In this document: one piece after another, positions 59,501 to 64,000 of the stretch
How the letters are laid out: every line of letters begins with the position of its first letter
Numbering within the stretch: the stretch's first letter is position 1
NCBI RefSeq assembly: GCF_000826065.2
Contig: NZ_LN623543.1
Coordinates: forward strand, 288,144 to 352,143
Length of the DNA stretch: 64,000 nucleotides
Source of the DNA: Tessaracoccus massiliensis
Lineage (GTDB): Bacteria; Actinomycetota; Actinomycetes; Propionibacteriales; Propionibacteriaceae
Direction of reading: 5' to 3'
Notes under the pieces: generated by a model
Seen by the model: the letters and a program-made list of their open reading frames with translations, nothing else
Told to the model about the DNA's origin: nothing
Database searches by the model: none
Translations under genes and position numbers: made by a program

Positions 59501-59624
59501 CACCGTTGGGTGCGAGTTGGATGGGATCGGCTGCGGCCGCGGGTGGGGCCACTGCGCTGACCGCCATGCCCATCACGAGGGCCATGGCGGCGAAGATCCC
59601 GAGGAATGGTCTGCGTTTCGTCAT
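56103..59624 (-). CDS. secreted GH20 beta-N-acetylhexosaminidase, multidomain
   Basis: This extracellular enzyme (1,173 residues) is expected to remove beta-linked GlcNAc/GalNAc from glycans. A signal peptide (about 1-31, ending APPAAAA) precedes a GH20b domain and the GH20 barrel (about 170-480), with the catalytic Asp-Glu in HYHMGADEYL near 309 and IWNDGIGQG near 365. Then come a NEW3-type beta domain (about 648-735), an F5/8-C-like binding domain (about 770-920), an Ig-like domain, an EPTQEPT linker and the C-terminal tandem Cys module shared with the 19302 nuclease. AGAGGAC precedes ATG 59624. The module and linker suggest both enzymes are handled alike at the cell surface. Confidence 0.93.
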   Translation of the reverse strand: MTKRRPFLGIFAAMALVMGMAVSAVAPPAAAADPIQLAPNGAPASIPGLSNWTAGTGSFQYSTGTRVIAGAGAEAEAATLATDLTAALGTDVAMAAGSPAAGDVVLTLDAAATDLGTEGYRIEVGETIAVTAANEAGLFYGGQTATQWATLAGTASTIPAGSSTDVPAYPVRSLGICACIVNISMERFEQVIEEMAYYKVNELWLEMKVESEAYPQATFWSYYTNEQVDHLKQMAAEHHITLVPEVNSPGHMGPWLQNLPELQLQKPDGTRAPKALDISKPKALEVVTTLAAEYIEKFDSGHYHMGADEYLLGSGQWRDFPQLKAEAVRKFGSNANEYDLFIDFINQVNDFVKERGTTLHIWNDGIGQGNVNTLDKDIIVEFWDNTGRSLEDTLAAGNDVVNTDQRLYFTRNNNWGTAEARWNEGWTPTRYISRDISDADTDGDILGGKMVLWPDNGPGKTENQMFSEIPDTLRYLAQATWSTVRPTETYAQFKALGDTLGAGPRSVVIDRAPLMAGQYGIESDGTFLTAGNPATMSETDGVWNFTPTADGYYKIAQGDQCLAMARGDDLNLSSPNDFGQTPIMTTCTTDREAGNLQKWWVRQVEGGFTISHAISNMPLVVDGAEVAQQDPNHNEATVFLIKGDGVATSVGSLGRLLAGETTTITVDVRNLGSELAKDVVVTPAAPEGWILQPASREVGDIAGFASQQVTFELTPNAGPAGEMVLDFLTTWTEGDTQRERSVSVPVAMSCAAGVTSPSEVVRVSSEQDDTAERAPAVNIIDGNPNTFWHTQWNAVEPSHPHQVVVGLEAEAEVCAVTLTPRQGASSGAVNGQIKDYEIYATSDADVAADTTGTPGSVPEGWTLVAEGTLPTGQSAQWIPLNEVVSAQYLLLVAKSAQNPDHPWTTLGEFSVDLVAEDTTTPVVVAEDLTAVQGESVSAQVQAADASAVTFEATGLPAGLTMSASGLISGTATAAPGEYQVTVTVTDVGGLSTTVEFTVTVVEPQPEPTQEPTQEPTDDPTTPPAKKYVRTAPYTLPGLHKGLNGRDWNTKCEPYSQTERCRTDIWATIVVIEDGQFVRKDGWTFNNLTYLPFMTREAWGANPLANKGEWTATTDQRKWTTECDTERTGRNGCRSYAFVTVYRATAKPEGGYVFSQNNEWVFNNIVMFGGPELR

Positions 59625-59807
59625 CGAACGTCGTCCTCTGGTGGGGGGAAAGTTACCAGCCGGAGGCTAGCAGATAGGCCCCTCGCCACCGGCGGCGGTC
59701 CGGTATACGACGACATCGGCGTCCGCTGACCGCGAAACGGGACGGGCGTGTGAACACGACAATGGGCACTAGGTTCACGGTGAGACACCATCATCGGAGG
59801 ATTGACC

Positions 59808-61088
59808 ATGACCTACCGCCCCGAAACCCTGGCCGTCCACGCGGGCCAGGAGACGCCGGATCCCGCCACCAACTCGCGCGCCGTCCCGATTTACCAGACC
59901 ACCAGCTACGTGTTCGACGACACCGAGCACGCCGCAGACCTGTTCGCGCTGCGCAAGCCCGGCAACATTTACGCCCGCCTGATGAACCCCACCAGCAGCG
60001 TCCTGGAAGAACGCCTCACCGCGCTCGAGGGCGGGGCAGGCGCGCTGGTGACCGCCTCCGGCGCCTCGGCCATCACGTATGCGGTGCTGAACCTGACCTA
60101 CTCGGGTGACAACATCGTCGCCCTCTCCACGCTGTACGGCGGCACTTACGCGCTGTTCGCGCACACGCTGGCCCAGTTCGGCATCGAGGCGCGCTTCGTC
60201 GACCCGGGCAAGCCCGAAGAGCTCGCGCAACACGTCGATGAGAAGACCAAGCTGGTCTTCGGAGAGACCGTGGGCAACCCGGCCCTCAACGTGATCGACC
60301 TCGACGCCTGGTCCGCGGCCGCGCACGAGCTCGGCCTGCCCTTCATCGTGGACAGCACCGTCCCCACCCCGCATCTGACCCGCGCGTTCGACCACGGCGT
60401 CGACGTGGTGGTGCATTCGCTGACCAAGTACCTGGGCGGCCACGGCAACTCGCTGGGTGGGGCCATCATCGATTCGGGCAACTTCGACTGGGCCGCCCAT
60501 GCGGAGCGCTTCCCCGGGCTCACCGGCCCTGATCCCGCCTACCACGGCGTGGTCTGGACGGAGGCGGTGGGAAACCTCGCCTACATCATCCGCGCCCGCA
60601 CCGTGCTGATCCGCAACACGGGAGCCACCATCTCGCCGTTCAACTCGTTCCTGATCCTCCAAGGCATCGAGACGCTGCACCTGCGGATGGAGCGCCACAG
60701 CGAGAATGCGCTGGCCGTGGCGGAGTTCCTGGAGGGCCACCCGAAGGTGGAGTGGGTCAACTATCCGGGTCTGCCGTCCAGCCCGACGCACGAGATCGCG
60801 CAGCGCATCCTGAAGGGCGGCTTCGGCGGATTGGTGTCGTTCGGCGTCGCCGGCGGCCGCGACGCAGGACAGAAATTCGTGGAGGCGCTGGAACTCTTCA
60901 GCCACCTGGCCAACATCGGCGATGCCAAGTCCCTGGTCATCCACAACGCCTCGACGACGCACTCCCAGCTAAGCGAGGAGGAACTCGTCTCAGCCGGGGT
61001 GCCCGCCGAAATGGTGCGCCTGTCCGTGGGGATCGAGCACATCGACGACATAGTCGCCGACCTCACGCAGGCACTGGATCAGCTGTAG
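59808..61088 (+). CDS. metY: O-acetylhomoserine sulfhydrylase
   Basis: This PLP enzyme makes homocysteine directly from O-acetylhomoserine and sulfide. The 426 residues begin YRPETLAVHAGQETPDPATNSRAVPIYQTTSYVFDD; the PLP Lys is in VVHSLTKYLGGHGNSLGG near 208, and a typical HNASTTHSQL lies near the end. CGGAGG is 7 nt before ATG 59808; TTG 59802 is too close to it. TAGGTT at 59771 may be the -10. metX and metW follow on the same strand, separated by a small minus-strand gene. Confidence 0.95.
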   Translation: MTYRPETLAVHAGQETPDPATNSRAVPIYQTTSYVFDDTEHAADLFALRKPGNIYARLMNPTSSVLEERLTALEGGAGALVTASGASAITYAVLNLTYSGDNIVALSTLYGGTYALFAHTLAQFGIEARFVDPGKPEELAQHVDEKTKLVFGETVGNPALNVIDLDAWSAAAHELGLPFIVDSTVPTPHLTRAFDHGVDVVVHSLTKYLGGHGNSLGGAIIDSGNFDWAAHAERFPGLTGPDPAYHGVVWTEAVGNLAYIIRARTVLIRNTGATISPFNSFLILQGIETLHLRMERHSENALAVAEFLEGHPKVEWVNYPGLPSSPTHEIAQRILKGGFGGLVSFGVAGGRDAGQKFVEALELFSHLANIGDAKSLVIHNASTTHSQLSEEELVSAGVPAEMVRLSVGIEHIDDIVADLTQALDQL

Positions 61089-61098
61089 AACGGAGCCG

Positions 61099-61302
61099 TC
61101 AGCCCCGCTCGACGCGCTCGTCGCCGGGCTCCTCGTGCGGGGAGGTCTCCTGGTGCACGCGGCTCGCTTCCACACGATCCGCGGGGATCGCGTCGTCGGT
61201 GGCGTGCGCGTGCTCCTCGGAGGTCTCCTCAACCTCGCCGGGGTGCGAATCCGCCTCGGGCATGGCCTCGGACTCGGGGCCTGGCACGGAATCTTGAGAC
61301 AT
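61099..61302 (-). CDS. small acidic protein of unknown function
   Basis: The 67-residue protein is rich in Glu, Asp, His and Pro (EVEETSEEHAHATDD) with no hydrophobic segment, so it is probably disordered. A good ribosome-binding site (GAGGAGG) before ATG 61302 is the main support. It sits in opposite direction between metY and metX, ending 11 bp from the metY stop. Function unknown. Confidence 0.6.
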   Translation of the reverse strand: MSQDSVPGPESEAMPEADSHPGEVEETSEEHAHATDDAIPADRVEASRVHQETSPHEEPGDERVERG

Positions 61303-61367
61303 GGGTCCTCCTCAACTCTGATGGTCACGCCAGGCTACCGGGCGCGGGAAGCTGCAACAATGGCTGG

Positions 61368-62498
61368 GTGACAACACCTGGCAGTGTCGGAGTGGTCGAG
61401 ACGATCACGGCAAGGATCTTCGACGACGGTTTCACCACCCGCAGCGGCACCACGCTGCCGGTGGTCGATGTCGCCTACGAGACCTACGGCAGCCTCAACG
61501 CCCAGCGCAGCAACGCGATCTACATCTGTCACGCCCTCACCGGAGACGCCCACGCCGCCGGCATGCACCCCGGCGACGACCGCCCGGGATGGTGGGACAA
61601 CATCATCGGCCCGGGCAAGGCCATCGACACCAACCGCTGGTTCGTGGTGTGCTCGAACATCCTGGGCGGCTGCCAGGGCACCACGGGCCCGGCGTCGATC
61701 AATCCGGGCACGGGGGAGCCCTACGGAGTCGACTTCCCCCTGCTCGACATGACGGACTTCGTCGCCGTCCACCGCGGCTTGGCGGCTCATCTGGGGATCG
61801 AACGGTTCGCGGCAGTCATCGGCGGATCGCTCGGCGGCATGCAGGTGCTGCAGTGGGCCCTGGACCACCCGGAGGACATGGGCCGGGCGATGATCTTCGC
61901 CGCCTCGTCGCGCCTCACGGCACAGAACATCGCCTTCTCAGCCGTGGGTAGGCAGGCCATCATGCGTGACTCCGGCTTCAACGATGGCAAGTTCCTCTCC
62001 CGGGGGACCGCCCCCCGGAAAGGCCTGTCGGTGGCGCGCATGCTGGCGCACATCACCTACCTCTCCGAGGAGGCGTTCCAGGAGAAGTTCGGCCGCAGCG
62101 CCCAGCGCGGCGAGCTGACCCCCAACTTCGGCATCGACTTCGCGGTCGAGAGCTACCTCGAGTACCAGGGTGAGCGTTTCCTCAGCCGCTTCGACGCGTT
62201 GAGCTACCTGTACCTCACCCGCGTCATGGACTACTTCGATCCGTTCGAGGATCCAGCCTCACTCAACCGGCTCATCGCTGAGCCTGTCCGGTTCCTGCTC
62301 GTGAGCTTCACCAGCGACTGGCGGTTCTCCACCGAGCACACCCGACGGATCGTCCGCCACCTCGAGGGCGCGGGGCTGCCCACCTCCTTCCGGGAGATCA
62401 GATCCACCTGGGGACACGACTCCTTCCTCCTCGAACTGCCGGACTACCACGCGACGGTCCGCGCCTACCTCGAACGCGCCGCGGAGGAGATCGCATGA
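61368..62498 (+). CDS. metX: homoserine O-acetyltransferase
   Basis: The enzyme acetylates homoserine for the sulfhydrylation route. This alpha/beta hydrolase-fold protein (376 residues) has CHALTGDAHAAG, GGCQGTTGP, the nucleophile Ser in VIGGSLGGMQVLQWA near 146 and the catalytic His in WGHDSFLLE near 348. AACAAT lies 6 nt before GTG 61368, hinting at a leaderless mRNA. metW overlaps its end by 4 bp, as is usual. Confidence 0.95.
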   Translation: MTTPGSVGVVETITARIFDDGFTTRSGTTLPVVDVAYETYGSLNAQRSNAIYICHALTGDAHAAGMHPGDDRPGWWDNIIGPGKAIDTNRWFVVCSNILGGCQGTTGPASINPGTGEPYGVDFPLLDMTDFVAVHRGLAAHLGIERFAAVIGGSLGGMQVLQWALDHPEDMGRAMIFAASSRLTAQNIAFSAVGRQAIMRDSGFNDGKFLSRGTAPRKGLSVARMLAHITYLSEEAFQEKFGRSAQRGELTPNFGIDFAVESYLEYQGERFLSRFDALSYLYLTRVMDYFDPFEDPASLNRLIAEPVRFLLVSFTSDWRFSTEHTRRIVRHLEGAGLPTSFREIRSTWGHDSFLLELPDYHATVRAYLERAAEEIA

Positions 62499-63100
62499 CC
62501 GCCCACCTCGCCAGGCCGGACCTGGCCATCATCTCCTCCCTGATCCCCGAGGGCAGCCGGGTGCTGGACCTGGGCTGCGGCAACGGCGACCTGCTCGAGA
62601 TGCTGAAGGCCAAGCGGTGCACCGGAACCGGCGTCGACGTCGATCCGCCGCAGGTATTGGCCTGCCTGCGGCGCGGGGTCGACGTGATCGAGCTAGATCT
62701 GGACTCCCAACTCGGCGAGTTCGCGGACGACTCCTACGATTTCGTCGTCCTCTCCCGTACGCTGCAGACCGTGCGGAGGCCCCGAGCGGTGCTCACCGAG
62801 ATGAGCCGGATCGCTGTCCATTCGGTGGTGTCCATGCCCAACTTCGCGCACTGGCGCAACCGGCTCCGGCTGCTGCGCGGCAGGATGCCGATGTCGAAGG
62901 ACCTGCCCTACCGCTGGTACGACACGCCCAACCTCCACCACACCTCGCTGCCCGACCTCGAGCCGTTGTTCAGCGAACTCGACATGGTCATCGACAAGCG
63001 GATCCCGCTGGACGCCGAGGGATACCGGCACCGCCTGGGAAACGTCGCGCCCAACCTGGTGGCCAGTTCCTCGCTGTACCTCCTCCACGCCCGCCGCTGA
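62495..63100 (+). CDS. metW: methionine biosynthesis protein MetW
   Basis: MetW is a methyltransferase-fold partner of MetX. The 201 residues carry GSRVLDLGCGNGDLLEMLK near 25, LSRTLQTVRRPRAVLTEMSRI near 85 and the family signature SMPNFAHWRNRLRLLRGRMPMSKDLPYRWYDTPNLH. In other bacteria MetW is needed for homoserine acetylation together with MetX. ATG 62495 overlaps the metX stop (ATGA). Confidence 0.94.
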   Translation: MTAHLARPDLAIISSLIPEGSRVLDLGCGNGDLLEMLKAKRCTGTGVDVDPPQVLACLRRGVDVIELDLDSQLGEFADDSYDFVVLSRTLQTVRRPRAVLTEMSRIAVHSVVSMPNFAHWRNRLRLLRGRMPMSKDLPYRWYDTPNLHHTSLPDLEPLFSELDMVIDKRIPLDAEGYRHRLGNVAPNLVASSSLYLLHARR

Positions 63101-63108
63101 GGGGCGCG

Positions 63109-63999
63109 TCAGCCCAGTGCCTCGATGATCCGGGGCACGGACCCGCCCAGCCCCAGTTCCTCGCCGAGCGCGGTCAGGCGTTCGACTTCGACGGGGCCGC
63201 GGGCGATCGGTGGCAGGTCGAGCGAGTCGACGGCGGTGACGACCTCGCGGGCCCGTGCCAGGTAGTCGACGTCGGCCAGCAGCTGCGAACGCATCGACGG
63301 CGACATGGCCGACGACGCATCCACCGCGGCCGCCACCATCGCCTCGATGGTGGGGTAGGTGTTGACCAGCGAGGCGGCGCTCTTGTCCCCGATGCCCTTC
63401 ACGCCGGGCAGCCCGTCGGACGGGTCCCCGCGCAGCACCGCAAAGTCCACATAACGATCCGGTGTCAGCCCGTACTTCTCCGCGAGCACAGCGGGCGTGA
63501 CCAACTCGTGCTTCGCGACGCCGCGTGCCACGTACACCACGGAGGTGTCGTCGTCGGCCAACTGGAACAGGTCCCGGTCACCGGTCACCACGAGGCTGGT
63601 CCCAGCATGGCGGCGGGCGAGGCTGGCGAGCACGTCATCGGCCTCATGCTCCGCCGCGCCGACGATCGGGATGCCGGTGGCCTCGAGTACCTCACGGATG
63701 AGCGGGACCTGCACGGTGAGGTCGTCGTCGACCTGCTCGATCTGTTCCCCGTCGACCACCACCACGCGGTGCGCCTTGTAGGACTCGATGAGGTCGACGC
63801 GCCATCCGGGGCGCCAGTCGTCGTCCCAGGCGCAGGCCACCTCGTCGGGGGAGTACTGACTCACCAGGCGCGAGATGAAATCCAACGTGCCACGTACAGC
63901 GTTGACCGGGCGACCGTCGGGGGAGCGGAACGACGAGGGGACGCCGAAGAACGCACGGAAGTAGAGATACGACGTGTCGAAGATCATCAGCGTGCTCAC
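63109..63999 (-). CDS. 5'-3' exonuclease (PolA N-terminal domain-like)
   Basis: This stand-alone flap/5'-3' exonuclease (296 residues) resembles the nuclease part of DNA polymerase I. Metal-binding acids are visible in MIFDTSYLYFRAFFG, AEHEADDVLASLA near 120, VTGDRDLFQLADD near 137 and VLRGDPSDGLPGVKGIGDKSAASL near 187, the last being the helix-three-turn-helix DNA site. The GTG start is the second-to-last base triplet of the window, so a start further upstream cannot be ruled out. It is convergent with metW. Confidence 0.9.
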   Translation of the reverse strand: MSTLMIFDTSYLYFRAFFGVPSSFRSPDGRPVNAVRGTLDFISRLVSQYSPDEVACAWDDDWRPGWRVDLIESYKAHRVVVVDGEQIEQVDDDLTVQVPLIREVLEATGIPIVGAAEHEADDVLASLARRHAGTSLVVTGDRDLFQLADDDTSVVYVARGVAKHELVTPAVLAEKYGLTPDRYVDFAVLRGDPSDGLPGVKGIGDKSAASLVNTYPTIEAMVAAAVDASSAMSPSMRSQLLADVDYLARAREVVTAVDSLDLPPIARGPVEVERLTALGEELGLGGSVPRIIEALG

Positions 64000-64000
64000 C

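Noticed and set aside
56028-59729. 1,233-codon open frame on the plus strand across the hexosaminidase
   Set aside because: It is antisense to a well-supported GH20 gene. The translation is a monotonous R/G/V/H/D mix with no motifs, as expected from high-GC codon bias.
59640-59807. SAM or other riboswitch before metY
   Set aside because: I see no conserved SAM-I/IV core or long paired leader; only a possible TAGGTT -10 box and a ribosome-binding site.

Overview
The window is high-GC, densely packed chromosomal DNA from an actinobacterium. The markers are actinobacterial-type integration host factor (mihF), a 20S proteasome gene pair (prcB, prcA), an actinobacterial PriA with no helicase motifs, an accessory SecA2, and gene orders hisS/aspS, alaS-ruvX-mltG-aroE-C-K-B, efp-nusB-car-pyr-mihF-gmk-rpoZ-metK-priA-fmt-rsmB-rpe, and cmk-der. 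The gene content suggests Propionibacteriales (a Propionibacteriaceae-like organism), but that placement is an inference from content, not from a search.

Layout. 1-3.96 kb: end of an MBL-fold hydrolase, hisS and secA2. 3.96-6.5 kb: an accessory island with dispersed palindromic repeats, one intact DUF222/HNH (13E12-type) gene and a truncated sister copy. 6.5-19.2 kb: a membrane protein, aspS, rarA, two small envelope-type genes, alaS, ruvX, mltG and the aroE-aroC-aroK-aroB chorismate operon. 19.3-22.8 kb: a large secreted nuclease gene broken by a single-base frameshift. 23.1-30.4 kb: efp, nusB and the pyrimidine genes carA, carB, pyrD, pyrF. 30.5-37.8 kb: mihF, gmk, rpoZ, metK, priA, fmt, rsmB, rpe. 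37.8-45.5 kb: PAC2-family gene, metH, a HAD phosphatase, trmI, a DUF3054 gene, prcB and prcA. 45.5-48.6 kb: tyrA, cmk, der. 48.7-52.1 kb: a second intact HNH gene and a SulP transporter. 52.1-56.1 kb: tRNA-Pro(GGG), a CYP152 peroxygenase, a Cys-rich copper-storage-type protein, a membrane-anchored protein, an alpha/beta hydrolase and a 3' remnant of fhs. 56.1-59.6 kb: a secreted GH20 hexosaminidase. 59.8-64 kb: metY, a small acidic protein, metX, metW and a 5'-3' exonuclease.

Methionine and one-carbon metabolism recur: metX/metW/metY make homocysteine, metH methylates it, metK makes AdoMet, and fmt uses formyl-THF, while fhs survives only as a fragment. The chorismate genes and tyrA form an aromatic amino acid theme. 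The secreted nuclease and hexosaminidase carry the same C-terminal module of about 145 residues, built from two Cys-containing repeats that I cannot assign to a named family. I consider it the most interesting unexplained protein feature here.

Non-coding structure worth attention: (i) a stem-loop element of about 43 bp (called R1 here) found just 3' of hisS, secA2 and the 6.5 kb gene, always in the orientation of that gene, with a compensatory base-pair change in its stem; (ii) a larger palindromic element (R2) at five intergenic places, including both HNH loci and the break of the fhs remnant; (iii) a group of genes with a TAnnnT box only 6-8 nt before the start codon, as expected for leaderless mRNAs.
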